A stretch of 64,000 nt of DNA from Lampris incognitus (GCF_029633865.1 NC_079230.1:30780666-30844665); one strand, 5' to 3'; numbered from the stretch's first letter, positions 23,310 to 34,344 are shown. The notes: generated by a model from the sequence alone, not told the origin. Program-made: numbers and translations.

Positions 23310-24128
23310 ATTACATTACAGTCATTTAGTCGTCGCTTTTATCCAAAGCGACTTACAATAAGTGCATCATTTAACGTAGGACATCAGGAGAACCACTAGT
23401 CATCAGAGGTCATAAGTTCATCTAAACAAGAATCTAAGAGCAAAACCAGTGCTAAAGTAAAAGTGCAAGAAAGAGTTGTGTTTTTTTTAAATGAGTGAAT
23501 ACAACAAGTGCTAAGAACAAGTAACAGGGTAGTAGTTCTTAAAGAGCTGAGTTTTCAACCTGTGGTGAAAGATGGGAAGCGACTCGGCTGTCCTGACATC
23601 AGTGGGGAGTTCATTCCACCACTGGGGGGCCAGGACAGAACCGAGCCGTGACCGGGTCGATCGGCAGCAGGGGCCTCTGAGCGACGGGGCAACCAGGCGT
23701 CCCGAGGCAGCAGAGCCAAGTGGTCGGGCGGGGGTGTAGGGCTTGACCATGGCCTGGAAATAGGAAGGAGCTGTTCCTTTCACTGCCCTGTAGGCCAGCA
23801 CCAGAGTCTTAAACCGGATGGGAGCAGCTACTGGGAGCCAGTGTAGGGACATGAGAAGGGGAGTTGTGTGGGAGAACTTAGGGCGGTTGAGCACCAGACG
23901 AGCTGCAGCTTTCTGAACAAGCTCCAGAGGTCTGATGGCCGACGCCGAGGCGCCAGCAAGGAGGGAGTCGCCGTAGTCCAGCCGGGAGATGACCAGAGCC
24001 TGGATGAGCACCTGTGCCGTCTCGTCGGTGAGGAATGGGCAAATCCTCCTGATGTTATAGAGGAGAAATCTGCAGGAGCGAGCAACCGATGCAGTACTAC
24101 TACTACTACTACTAATGTTACTTATATA
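23310..24128 (-). mobile_element. CR1/L2-clade LINE, 3' part
   Basis: On the minus strand an almost unbroken frame of about 200 codons (24149 to 23511) gives a typical L2-type C-terminus: SCRFLLYNIRRICPFLT, ALVISRLDYGDSLLAG, TPLLMSLHWLPVAAPI and WWNELPTDVRTAESL. The 3' tail at 23310-23500 has the common fish phrase ATCCAAAGCGACTTACAA and TTACA-type terminal repeats. Confidence 0.85.
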
Positions 24129-24133
24129 GCACC

Positions 24134-24544
24134 TGTCAGGGTCTGTCATGTGTCAGTTTCCCATTTTATTATGATAGTCTTGTCTCTGTGTTCACGTCCT
24201 GTTCCCCATGTGATTACCTGTCCCCGCCCTTATGTGTTTCCCCTGCGCCTCCTTATCCCTCCCCTCCTGTGCGTATTTAACCAGTGCTCCCCTGTCTAGT
24301 CTCCTAGAGCAGCAGTCCAGCGTTTCATGTTGGAGAGTCTCCCCGTGTCTGACTGTTTCGTTCCTGCTTTCCGAGTCTCCGTCTCCTGTTTTGGTACCGT
24401 CGCCTGTTTGTTGAAGTCTTCTGCCTGCCGATTTTGCACCTCTGCCTGTCCTGATTTTGACCTTTGGACCGAATGAAAGACCCTGAGAACTGGTTGCCGT
24501 CTGCCTGCCTGCATTTGCGTCCGCCAGTCTCTGTGTTCACGACA
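24134..24544. mobile_element. solo LTR, probably Ty3/gypsy type
   Basis: Fossil solo LTR of 411 bp, starting TGTCAGGG and ending CACGACA, flanked by a perfect 5-bp target-site duplication GCACC (24129-24133 and 24545-24549). A TATA-like GTATTTAA sits in the middle. It is inserted into another repeat (ATATAGCACCTTTCT), which rejoins cleanly across it. The perfect flanks suggest a moderately young insertion. Confidence 0.82.
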
Positions 24545-24549
24545 GCACC

Positions 24550-24719
24550 TTTCTAAAAAATGTTACAAAGTTCTTCACAACCCCCACCCAAAAAAAACAG
24601 ATAAAACCAGACAAGGCAGGAATAAGAGTAAGTAGTAGTAGCAGTAGAAGTACTAGCAGCAGCAATAGTAGTAGTAGTAGTAGTAGTAATTATCATCCAG
24701 AGAGGAAGGCGTTAAGTCA
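24550..24719. repeat. remnant repeat tail and TAG microsatellite
   Basis: Continuation of the repeat interrupted by the solo LTR, then a (TAG)n-like run at about 24630-24690. Confidence 0.6.
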
Positions 24720-24964
24720 CAGTGTTTCTCAACCCAGTCCTCAAGGACCCCCTATCCTGCATATTGTCTCTGCAACCCTGAATAGGTACCTGTTTGTGGT
24801 TATTCAACCAATCAGCAATGAATTTTGTCAGACGTTGCACACCTTGCATAATTAAGTGCTGCGAGATGATTGGTCGAGTAAGTACAAGCAGGGCTACCTA
24901 TGCAGGGTTACAATGAAAACCTGCAGGATAGGGGGGTCCTTGAGGACTGGGTTGAGAAACACTG
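24720..24964. mobile_element. hAT-like MITE with 43-bp inverted ends
   Basis: Begins CAGTGTTTCTCAACCCAGTC and ends with the exact reverse complement. The inverted repeats extend to the GGATAG/CTATCC motif and beyond. The element is 245 bp with no coding capacity. CGTTAAG occurs near both borders, so the target duplication is blurred. Confidence 0.85.
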
Positions 24965-25499
24965 CGTTAAGGCGTCTAGACATGAGACAGGCAGGAATGG
25001 AGTTTAAAATCACTATACTGAGAACAGGACAGGACTTAGATGTGTTTATGCATGCTCCATAATCCAGGTAGGAAAATCAAAGGAAGTTGAATCAGGTCAT
25101 CTGGATGATTGACAGATACGTCACTACGTCAAAAAAAGTTAACTGGATGAGTGATGAAACGTATCTGTCAATAAACGTAAAAGGGAACCAGGAGGGGGTC
25201 GAGAGGTTATATAATACGGGCAGCATTGGGGAACAGGGTGGGATTTTTGCCTTTTATTTGAAATAAGACGATCGGCGTTCGGACGATCTAATGCCATGAC
25301 TGCACACGTGCGGTAGGTGGCGCTGTGCGTCTTTGGTTTGGGATCCACCGATGAACACGAGGAAGAAGGGGGGAAAAAAAGGGAGGAAGAAGAAGAAGCG
25401 GCAGCAAACGCGGAAGAAGAAGAAGTTGAAGCCGCAGCGATCTGTTTATTTTGGGTTACGTCGCTCCGCCAAGAGTCGACGGACTACTTCCAGCTCGCC
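24965..25499 (+). promoter_or_regulatory. upstream region of zinc-finger copy A
   Basis: The part from about 25180 to 25499 is homologous to the region upstream of copy B (37390-37422 plus 37703-37999) but clearly diverged, unlike exon 1. Both contain TTATATAA (25204-25211 here) and a GGTGGCG-TGTGCGTCTTT block, which looks like the 3' end of a LINE ORF and UTR. The promoter or 5' UTR therefore seems to use retroposon-derived sequence (inference). Confidence 0.45.
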
Positions 25500-28400
25500 A
25501 TGTCTCACCCGGCCAAGAGTAAGACGCTGCCTGCCGCCGCCAAAACCGGCGAGTACGAGGTTTCTCTGTCCTTCAGGGACGAACTGGCGGCCACGATCCA
25601 CGGAGCGTTTGATGTGGCGGTGGACATCGCGGTGTTGGAGGTGACCAAGCTGGTCGGTCAGGCGATGGGAGACCTCCGCCGCCAGATGCTGGAGAACCAA
25701 AGCGAGAACCAGTCCCTCAAACAGCGTCTGCTGAAAGCGGAGGAGAAGCTGGACTCGGTGCGCAAGTTCCTCGGCCAGAGAGACGATAGTTGTGCGTCGA
25801 CGACACAACACACGATCGACGAAAGCCACACAACTCAGCCGTCCAGAAGTTGTCAGCCGGACCGCCACCCCGCCAGAGATCCCAGACAAGCCGCCGAGGA
25901 GGAAGCCATGGGGCCGCCTGGCCGAGACGCTTCATCGGATCTAGAGAAAGAGCGAAGAGAGCAGCGAGATGGATGCCCTCAGGAAAACCTTCCGGTCGTC
26001 TCTCAGGGCTACTCCAAACATGCCTCCAAAAACACAACTGCCTTTGATCACTTGCTTAAAGGTATGTCACGGATCACCTACTACTACCACTACTACTACT
26101 ACTACTACTTCCGGCTGCCACCGTTAGGGGGCGCCACAGCGGATCATCCGTTTCCATCTCTTCCTGTTCTCTGCATCTTCCTCTGTCACACCAGCCACCT
26201 GCATGTCCTCCCTCACCACATCCATAAACCTCCTCTTTGGCCTTCCTCTTCTCCTCTTCCCTGGCAGCTCCATATTCAGCATCCTTCTCCAGTATACCCA
26301 GCATCTCTCCTCCACACATGTCCAAACCATCTCAATCTCGCCTCTCTTGCTTTGTCTCCAAACCGTCCAACATAGCTGATCTCACTACCATCTTGTAAAC
26401 CTTCCCTTTAACTCTTGTATGTCACAGATGGTGACCCATTGTTATTTTTGTTGAACCAATCCCTGACAGACCCTGCATGTACCCAGCCCCATTTGTGACC
26501 CCACCTCTTCATAATGTGTTGCCCTGAGATGGAGTCACATCAGTTTGCCATAGACGGACATGAGGAATAAAGCAGAAAGTTCCCTTTTTTAAAATCTGTT
26601 TTTAAAAGAAGATGGCTCCACCTGCTTCATTTCTTCCCCATATGTTAGACAGACAACACTGTCCTCGAACTTTGCTGTACGTTACCATAACAACCAGCGA
26701 AGAAGTGAAGCAGGCGGAACCATCTTCATCAGTAGCACAGGCTGTCGAAATACGTGATTTAAGATTTGTTTCACCCTTGCTAAACACTTTACCCCGCTGG
26801 CAGGACTGCAGAGACCTTGGGAACATGGGCTTACTTTCAAAGATGCAATAAATTATTGAAAACGGCTAAAAATGTTGTTCCTCATGCCTGTCTATGGGAA
26901 GCTCTTCTGTCTATGGGAAGCTCTTCTGTCTATGTGAAGCTCTTCTGTCTATGGTAAGCTCTTCTGTCTGTTGTAAACTCTTCTGTCTATGGGAAGCTCT
27001 TATGTCTATGGGAAGCTCTTATGTCTATGGGAAGCTCTTCTGTCTATGGTAAGCTCTTCTGTCTATGGGAAGCTCTTCTGTCTATGGTAAACTCTTCTGT
27101 CTATGGGAAGCTCTTCTGTCTATGGTAAGCTCTTAAATCTATGGCAAACTCTTCTGTCTATGGGAAGCTCTTCTGTCTACGGGAAGCTCTTCTGTCTATG
27201 GGAAGCTCTTCTGTCTATGGGAAGCTCTTCTGTCTGGGAAGCTCTTCTGTCTATGGTAAGCTCTTATGTCTATGGTAAGCTCTTCTGTCTATGGTAAGCT
27301 CTTCTGTCTATGGGAAGCTCTTCTGTCTATGGTAAGCTCTTCTGTCTATGGTAAGCTCTTCTGTCTATGGGAAGCTCTTCTGTCTATGGGAAGCTCTTCT
27401 GTCTATGGGAAGCTCTTCTGTCTATGGTAAGCTCTTCTGTCTATGGGAAGCTCTTCTGTCTATGGGAAGCTACCCCATCAATTCGTAACATTCTCTGAAA
27501 TGGGGTCACATATGGGGCTGGCCTTAACCCTGACTTTCTTTTCTGTAAAGAATCGGATGAAGAGGTCTCCAGTTTACGTGTGGTCAAAATGGAAAACCCT
27601 CAGCACCCATGTCGAGACATGACACTTCAGTCCAGCGACTCGCCATCACTTCGCTGTGGGGTTGAGAACCCTGAATCGGAGCAAGTCAGAATAAAACAAG
27701 AGAAAGCTGTTGAAGTGGGAGACGGTCCTGACTGCTGCTTTGACGAGTCCATCAGAATGGAGGATTTTGGTCTTGACAGTCTGCCTCTAGTCCAGTCCAA
27801 AATCCTGGAGGAGTGGAAACCAGCGCTGTTGGATATTCAGAACCGAGATGCAGACAGTCTGCTTCCATTCAGCAGCCTTGCTCTGGGTGAGTGAGAGAAA
27901 AGAAAAAAACCCATGAAATTTTATTTTTGAGCTTATAAAAAAAAATGTTTTCCCTTCCTGGAAAAATACAAAAATGTTCAAGTTAATGTCACCCTGCACT
28001 TGCAGGCATACAACAGAGAATTGGAATTGAGATTAGGATGACTATGAATGATCTCCTACCACCATATTGGTACCCAGCTGTTAGTCAAATCAAACTCCCT
28101 CCCCTCACAAAATCCCATCCAACCTTCCTTTCTGTGTTGTCCAGATGAACGTCAGATTGCAGAATTTCGCCTTTTAAGCCTTTTAAAGCCAAATGATAAC
28201 AGGCACATAATGTCCCCATATATCAACTCATTCAGTGTGGTTCCTCGGTAGGGAAGTAACATAAAGGACCTCACTAATGAATTGTCTTTGATTTTCTCCT
28301 ACAGCTCCTCCTTCACAAGTGAACAACAGTGTTCCATCAATCGGTTCTTTAACGCCCCTTTCTTCTATGTTCCTGCACGTCTACCAGCCAGAGGAGCCAG

Positions 28401-28885
28401 CTACCATCCCAGCGCCACCTCAGGCATGTAGAGTCCACATCAGGACTACTCGTAACTCCAGCCACCCGTCTGGGGGTCTCAGCACCTGCAAGTTTTGTGG
28501 CCAGACCTTTCACCAGCCCAGCTTGCTGCGCCGGCACTACAGCCAGTGCCAACAGAAGCTCCAGCAGTCCTGCCAGCAGCCTGTGGGGGGCATGAGAAGG
28601 AATAAGCGACAGCTCTTCGCACCAGGATGCAGCCCCTTCCGGTGCCCAGAGTGCAACCGGGAGTTCAACCGTTTTGAGAACCTTAAGACCCACCTGCGCA
28701 TCCATACAGGGGAGAGGCCTTATGTCTGCTCTGTCTGCTCCAAGCGCTTCCGGCACTCCGGGGTGCTGACCAGGCATTTCCGCATCCACACCGGGGAGAA
28801 GCCCTACACGTGTGGACAGTGTGGGAAGGCCTTTCGGAACTGCGGAGGGCTTAAATTCCACCAGCGTTCCCACTGCTCCCAATGA
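25500..28885 (+). CDS. C2H2 zinc-finger protein, tandem copy A
   Basis: Probable nuclear DNA-binding regulator. Exons 25500-26061, 27551-27886 and 28305-28885 (TGA) join in phase to 492 residues. The ATG at 25500 is chosen because it is the first ATG shared with copy B; the open frame upstream has no shared start. Exon 1 encodes a fish-ZNF-type N-terminus with a helical, coiled-coil-like segment (residues about 45-90, LENQSENQSLKQRLLKAEEK). Exon 2 carries a SUMO-type motif IKQE. Exon 3 has one atypical C2HC finger (CKFC...H...C) and three canonical C2H2 fingers with TGERPY and TGEKPY linkers. The poly(A) signal is at 29684-29689. The target is unknown. Copy B at 38000 is a close tandem duplicate. 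Confidence 0.87.
26070..26432 (-). mobile_element. RTE-type LINE 3' fragment in ZNF-A intron 1
   Basis: Antisense RTE 3' end (TAC repeats, then GTTAGGGGGCGCC and the minus-strand product [17 protein letters not shown]). It is flanked by GTATGTCAC-GGAT (26062) and GTATGTCACAGAT (about 26417), the target-site duplication. The left copy is the splice donor of exon 1. The same insertion is in copy B, so it predates the gene duplication. Confidence 0.85.
26433..26887. other. ZNF-A intron 1, unique part
   Basis: Intronic sequence shared with copy B at 39046-39517, with scattered differences and no repeat that I can name. Confidence 0.55.
26888..27472. repeat. 19-bp minisatellite in ZNF-A intron 1
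   Basis: About 31 units of TCTATGGGAAGCTCTTCTG. In many units GGGAAGC is GGTAAGC, so a splice-donor-like GGTAAG recurs on the sense strand. A homologous, shorter array is in copy B. Confidence 0.93.
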
Positions 28886-29900
28886 CAATGCCTGGAAATT
28901 TAATGGGAGAGCAATGGAAGAATTTGATCCAGCTGGCAGCAGTAGCCCTTGCAGATCCATGGCAAGCCATGATGACATTTCAAAGGCCTTTTCAGTTTGT
29001 TTTTAATACGGTATTCCATTAGCGATTATCACAGCACTTCTTCTCAAGAGAGGCCTTGTCAAGAAAGCAATTGAAGAATATCTTCTTCTTTTGGCTTGCT
29101 GCCTTTTTCCCAGGGGTCCCCGGAGTGGATTTGATAGTTTCCATTGGTATCCTGTGAGGGCACAGCACCCATGGCAGTCTTGTCAAGCTGAATAATGATT
29201 TGGCAAAATTTTACGTTGGACGCCCTACCTGACACAACCGCTAACCCTATGGACTTTTTATGGACCCTGTGGACAATTGAACAATATATATATATATATA
29301 TAAGCTTAAATAGAACTTAACATTTAGTGATGAGTAAGAGCAAAATCAGAAGGCCTCTTTCATAGTGGCCTAATATTGGAACAGATTCAAGTGGGCTCAA
29401 AAAGAGAAAAGTGTGTAGAGTTGTTTTGTTTAAACTTGACTTGACTTTAAAGATGAGTGGACCTTTCTGCAGTACCAAGGACAAAACTGAAGGATAAGCG
29501 GAAAAGACAGGAAAAAAAGTACTGGTTGGATTTCATCACTGTGCTGCTTCCTGCTTACTAGTTTTCCAAATATCTGATGGTACCAGTGTTTTGTTGTATT
29601 AATTTCAATGCAGTCATTTGTAGAGCTATTTTGTAAAATTTTATTAAGGGCCATCGCTTTATGTGTTTTAGTAAGCAGCTATTAATAAATGTCTTTTCAC
29701 AAGCCACGTGTTTTTATCCATCTCTGTCTTGTAAAAGAAAGTTTCACCATTTCAGATATAATTTTGTAAATGTAGTCTGTAAATGTTAATAACCTTTGCT
29801 TAATTGAGAATATGCCTTTTAGAAATGCTGAGGGCCATCAATAGTTCTGATACCATCATAACATTTGTCCTTTTTGTGGATCTAATTATGTAATTTTTTA
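28886..29900 (+). other. ZNF-A 3' untranslated region with one insertion
   Basis: Aligns with the copy B 3' UTR except for an insertion at about 29085-29310, a retroposon-like block with TTTGGCAAAATTTTACGTTG, CGCCCTACCTGACACAACC and a (TA)n tail. The AATAAA at 29684-29689 is shared with copy B (42663-42668). Confidence 0.65.
29684..29689 (+). terminator. poly(A) signal of ZNF copy A
   Basis: AATAAA conserved at the matching place in copy B, about 800 bases after the stop codon. Confidence 0.65.
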
Positions 29901-30221
29901 AAAACTTACATTTATTGGAATTTTGCATTTTACAAATCACAGAATCAACACATTAAATAAGTATTATCAGTATTATCCCCGTCCCTCCCCTGCTCCCTAG
30001 CATGTCTCCCCCCCAACATCCCCTGAAATGACGTCAAGTACAAATAAATATCAGACAGACATAAAACGACTTCACTTACATAAACACAGACAAATTTTTA
30101 TATTTTTAAACTGATTCTTAATTAGACTGCGACAGTTCTCCAACCAAGAAAGAATTTGGTTATGAACTGTCCCAGTCTCTTATTTGGGTTAGATTATCAT
30201 AGGTAAGAAAAGGCCTCCAGA

Positions 30222-30355
30222 CTCCATCCCTCCATCATCCAAACCACTTATTCTGCTCTCAGGGTTGCGGGGATGCTGGAGCCTATCCCAGCAGTCACTG
30301 GGCTGCAGGTGGGGAGACACCCTGGACAGGCCGCCAGGCCATCACTGGGATTTGC
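30222..30355 (-). mobile_element. SINE family B, 3' fragment
   Basis: Antisense copy of the SINE-B 3' half (reverse complement of CCAGTGACTGCTGGGATAGG and the GCGGTTTGGATGATGG-type tail), inserted in the L1 3' region. Confidence 0.78.
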
Positions 30356-30999
30356 ATTCCCCTTCAATATAAATTTTGATTTTTTTTCAAGCTTCAGGTA
30401 AAACATAATCTCTTTAAGCCATCTTGTATGGGATGGTGGCACCGCTCTCTTCCAGTTGAGGAGGATAAGACGTCGATGCTAACAGAGTAGTAAAGGCATC
30501 CACATTGCACATTTCAGTCGACCACACTGCATCCTCTGGCCTCAATCCAAACAGGGCAATAATGGGCTGAGGTACAATTGTCACATTACACATTTCACTA
30601 AGGGAGTCGAAGACCTTTTCCCAAAAAGTCTGAAGGCTTGAGCATGACCAAAACATGTGCAACCACTTTGCAGTGGTAGTCTTACATCGGTCACAGGTGG
30701 GGTCAATGTTTGGGTATATCCTTGCCAGTTTCTCCTTAGTGAGATGAAGGGAATGAACTATCTTGAATTGTATTAGACCGTGTCTAGCACAAGGAGAAGA
30801 GGAGTGTACTAGGTCGAGAATTGAAGTCCACCGGTCCTCTACAAAAGACAGGTCTTGTTCCCAAATTGTCCTTAGGTTGTTTAGAGATTGTGGGTTAATA
30901 GTGTTAATTACATCATATATTCAGGAGATGGTACCTTTGAGACTAGTATTAAATCCTAAATAGGATGAAATTTGCTCACTTTTTGCCCTTGTCTTAACT

Positions 31000-32311
31000 G
31001 CCTTCGGCCCGAGAGACTGCGGATCTGCTGGTCAGGGAGGTTTTCCGGGTCCACGGTCTTCCCCGTGATATAGTGTCTGACCGTGGCCCCCAGTTCACTT
31101 CTGCTGTCTGGAAGGCTTTCTGCTCTGCCATCGGTGCCACCGTCAGCCTGTCATCGGGGTTCCATCCTCAGACCAACGGCCAGGCCGAGAGGGCCAACCA
31201 GGCATTGGAGACTGTTCTCCGCTGTCTGGTGTCTGCCAACCCATCCTCTTGGTCCTCACAACTTCCCTGGGTAAAATATGCCCATAACACCTTGCCATCG
31301 TCTGCTACTGGGTTGTCCCTTTTTCAATGCCTTTACGGCTATCAGCCCCCCCATTTTTCCTTCTCAAGAAGTAGACATTCCGGTTCCGTCGGTCCAGGCC
31401 CATGTCCGTCGGTGCCGTCGGACCTGGCGGCGAGCCCGTGCTGCACTGCTCAGCGCTTGGCGGATCGTCATCGCACCCCTGCTCCGGACTACTCCCCCGG
31501 TGACCAGGTATGGCTCTCTACCAAGGACCTACCCTTGAAATCGGACGCTAAAAAACTGTCCCCCAGGTATATTGGTCCCTTTCCCATTGTCAAAGTCATT
31601 AACCCCTCTATGGTCCGTCTGAAGCTGCCCCGCACTCTCCGGGTTCACCCTTCCTTCCATGTGTCCTGCCTCAAACCTGTCTCTACCAGCCCTCAAGTTC
31701 CTCCGGCCCCCCCGCCCCCACCTCCTCGTATGATCAACGATCATCCGGCTTACACCGTTCGTCGTCTCCTGGACTCTCGTCGCCGCGGTCGCGGCCTGCA
31801 GTATCTCATGGACTGGGAGGGATATGGCCCGGAGGAGATGTGTTGGGTCCCTCGTCGCCTTGTCCTGGACGCGAATCTCATCCGGGACTTCCCCAGGATG
31901 CACCCTGATGGGTCTCGTAGGTCGCCCGGTGGCGCCCCTCGGAGGGGGGGTACTGTCACAGCCTCTCGCCCTTGACATCAAAGCGATCGCCCTTGACACC
32001 TGCTACACCAGCTGACACCTGCCACACCAGCTGACACCTGCTACACCTGCTACACCAGCTGACACCTGCTGACCCCTCCTTCACCCCGGCACGCCAGCTG
32101 GCCATCAAGCAATCGCCATCACCCTTAAAAAGCCTCCACTGTGGACCAGTCTTCGCTGGAACGTCGCCTTTCATGGACTTCTGCCTGCCTGTCTACCTGC
32201 CACTGAGCCAACTCCTGCTCTACCCCTGAGATCGGTTACTTCAATAAAGACTTGATTCTTCCCTTACCTGGTTGTCCCGTCTGCTTTTGGGTTCTTTCCT
32301 GATACGTGACA
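31000..32311 (+). mobile_element. Ty3/gypsy chromovirus, 3' part with LTR
   Basis: Fossil of a Ty3/gypsy (Metaviridae) element. Parts visible in order: integrase core ([27 protein letters not shown]), integrase C-terminal region, chromodomain ([17 protein letters not shown]), a polypurine tract just before 31950, and a 3' LTR at 31953-32311 that starts TGTCAC and ends GTGACA and contains an AATAAA. Only the 3' side is present. It is broken, with a few breaks besides the missing 5' part. It is embedded in the antisense L1. Confidence 0.85.
31953..32311 (+). repeat. LTR of the Ty3/gypsy fragment
   Basis: A 359-bp LTR with inverted termini TGTCAC...GTGACA and an AATAAA near 32244. The junction with L1 sequence at its right border is clean. 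Confidence 0.75.
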
Positions 32312-32875
32312 CTCTTGGTATAATTACGGGGAAGGATTCAAGGCATGCTGGTAGTTGCGAAATTTGAGCTGTGAGTCCTTTTAATTTGGCCACTTCTTTT
32401 TTTTTGTATTTGACGCATAGCCAATAATTTGGTCACGTAAGTATGCTTTTAGCACCTCCCATTTGGTGCTATGGGATATTTCCGGAGATGCATTGGTCTC
32501 TATAAAAAGTGATATTTGTGTTTGAATGTATTTCACAAAAGTACCATCAGAAAGAAGGAGCGGGTTCAGGCGCCATATTTTGTATGGGGCGGGTACACCA
32601 GGGAAGTCTAATTCAAAGGACAAAGTGCTGTGATCAGAAATCACTATGCTATGATAGGTGAGCGGACCAGAAGAAGGTATACATTTTGCATCTAAAATAA
32701 AGTAGTCATTCTAGAGAAAGTATGGCGAACAGAAGAAAAGAAGGAAAAAGCCCGACCTGTAGGGAAATGTAATCACCACGCCTCTACCATTCCATATTGT
32801 GTAAAGAAATTATTAATAGCTGTAGCCATTTTAGTTAGGGGTGCAGGCTTGGATGAAGCTCCATCGGGTTTGGGG

Positions 32876-32937
32876 CAAAGCAGAGGGGGTGGAGCAGTGA
32901 TCAGGACGGCTCGGGAGAGTGGGGTAATTGGCCAAAT
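32876..32937 (+). mobile_element. SINE family A, 3' fragment (copy 6)
   Basis: Only about 62 bases match the family-A body (GCAGAGGGGGTGGAGCAG through GGGGTAATTGGCCAA). Confidence 0.7.
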
Positions 32938-33830
32938 ATGTCTGTCTTATTCTATTTACTTACTTGTCTTATTTACTTAATCTAGCTGTAGCTGTTTTTC
33001 ACCTAGTGTGTCCTTAAATGTCTTGTTGCCTAGCTGTTTTGACTTAGTTATCCCTTTAGCTTATGAATATACTCCTTGGTAACTTGCCGTTTGCAGTTTT
33101 AATACTATTGTGTGAGGTTTGATAGAGTTTTACATAAGTGACCAGTTTCTGGGCAATAGGCCCATTTTCAGTGTACCCCCTTGGCCAATTGGGTGTTAAG
33201 TGGCTAGGGTGTGGCCAGAAAATCACAGGGATTTATAAGTCTGGCCTCATTCAGTTTCAATCCAGTGTGCATTTTAACTTCTGGAGTGATTCTGAATTGC
33301 TGGTTCATCTAGTATAGAGTAAGTATCACCTTTCTTGCTTAACAAGTTGCTATTAGTCTTATTCCAGCTGATTGAGTATTAGTCCTTTTCTCTATAAATC
33401 TGCTGCTGGTTCCTAGTGGGATCTTATTCTAGCTGTAGCTGTCTTATTCTATTTACTTACTGGTCTTATTTACTTAATCTAGCTGTAGCTTCTTTTTTTT
33501 CACCTAGTGTGCCCTTAAATATTTCTTGTTGCCTAACTGTTTTGACTTAGCTATCCTTTTAGCTTATAAATATATTCCTTGGTAACTTGCTGTTTGCAGT
33601 TTTAATAGTATCGTGTGAGTTTTGATAGAGTTTTACATAAGTGTCCAGTTTCTGGGCAATAAGCCTATTTTCAGTGTACCTCTTTGGCCAATTGGGTGTT
33701 AAGTGGCCAGGGTGTGGCCTGCACTCATGGCAGACAATTAGCAATCAGTGTTCTTTAAATCACTGCTGCTACTTAGAAGCATTAGCTTCCAACCATCAGG
33801 CAAACAAGCGTAGGTTGAACGAAGGCTAGA
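32938..33830. repeat. partial tandem duplication, period about 500 bp
   Basis: The block at about 32938-33213 (CTGTCTTATTCTATTTACTT through GTTAAGTGGCTAGGGTGTGG) recurs at about 33430-33718 with few changes. The intervening 215 bases contain a TATA-like GGATTTATAAGTC. No coding sequence. I cannot tell whether it is a duplicated locus or an old repeat element. Confidence 0.72.
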
Positions 33831-34021
33831 GTGAACAACGGCAAGCGCGACTTTTCAAGCCAAGACTTTGTCAAGCACGGACTGCTCTTTTTAGATCCTG
33901 TCAGTCATCTGTATTTTGTGTACCTAGTATAGACTATGTGTTTCCTTCGCATTCTTGTCCTTTCCTCTTCCCGGGGCTGGCATAAACGTTGGGTCACTCC
34001 TAGGTGCTGTGACCCTACCAA
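33831..34021. other. intergenic, nothing recognised
   Basis: Short stretch before the interrupted RTE copy with no supported feature. Confidence 0.4.
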
Positions 34022-34344
34022 CAGTGGTGAGGTGTGTGGTTGGAATGACAGATGGGTTCAAGGTGGAGGTGGGATTACATCAAGGATCCTCTCTGAGCTC
34101 TTTCTTGTTTGCAATGGTGATGGACAGGTTGAGGGACGAGATCAGGCAGGAGTCTCCATGGATTATGATGTTTGCGGATGACATTATGATCTGTAGAGAG
34201 GGTAGGGTGCAGGTTGTGGAGAGCCTGGAGAGATGGAGGTATGCACTGGAGAGAAGAGGAATGAAAGTCAGTAAGAGCAAGATGGAATACCTGTGCGTGA
34301 ATGAGAGGGAGGACAGCAGAATGTTAAGGATGCAAGCAGTTTGT

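Larger units (their letters stand above)
29901..32873 (-). mobile_element. L1/Tx1-type LINE, antisense, broken into pieces
   Basis: Minus-strand pieces of a fish L1-like ORF2: the C-terminal region near 30420-30740 (HMFWSCSSLQTFWEKVFDSL, preceded by DPTCDRC) and the endonuclease-RT linker at 32381-32870 (ISDHSTLSFELDFPG, KIWRLNPLLLSDGTFVKYI). The 3' UTR reaches 29901. The RT core is absent. A SINE-B fragment (30222-30355) and the 3' part of a Ty3-type element (31000-32311) interrupt it. Confidence 0.75.

Noticed and set aside
25317-25499. An N-terminal extension of zinc-finger copy A upstream of the ATG at 25500
   Set aside because: The extended frame opens with GTG, is a low-complexity Glu/Lys stretch and is not kept in copy B.
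25317-26375. LINE-derived residues as part of the zinc-finger protein
   Set aside because: Exon 1 has a good GTATGT donor at 26062 in phase with exon 2, so the open frame running into the LINE is probably intronic. Read-through use remains only a possibility raised in the findings.
32938-33830. A pair of LTRs enclosing a short interior
   Set aside because: The two 280-base direct repeats lack TG/CA ends, a primer-binding site and target duplications. A partial tandem duplication explains them better.
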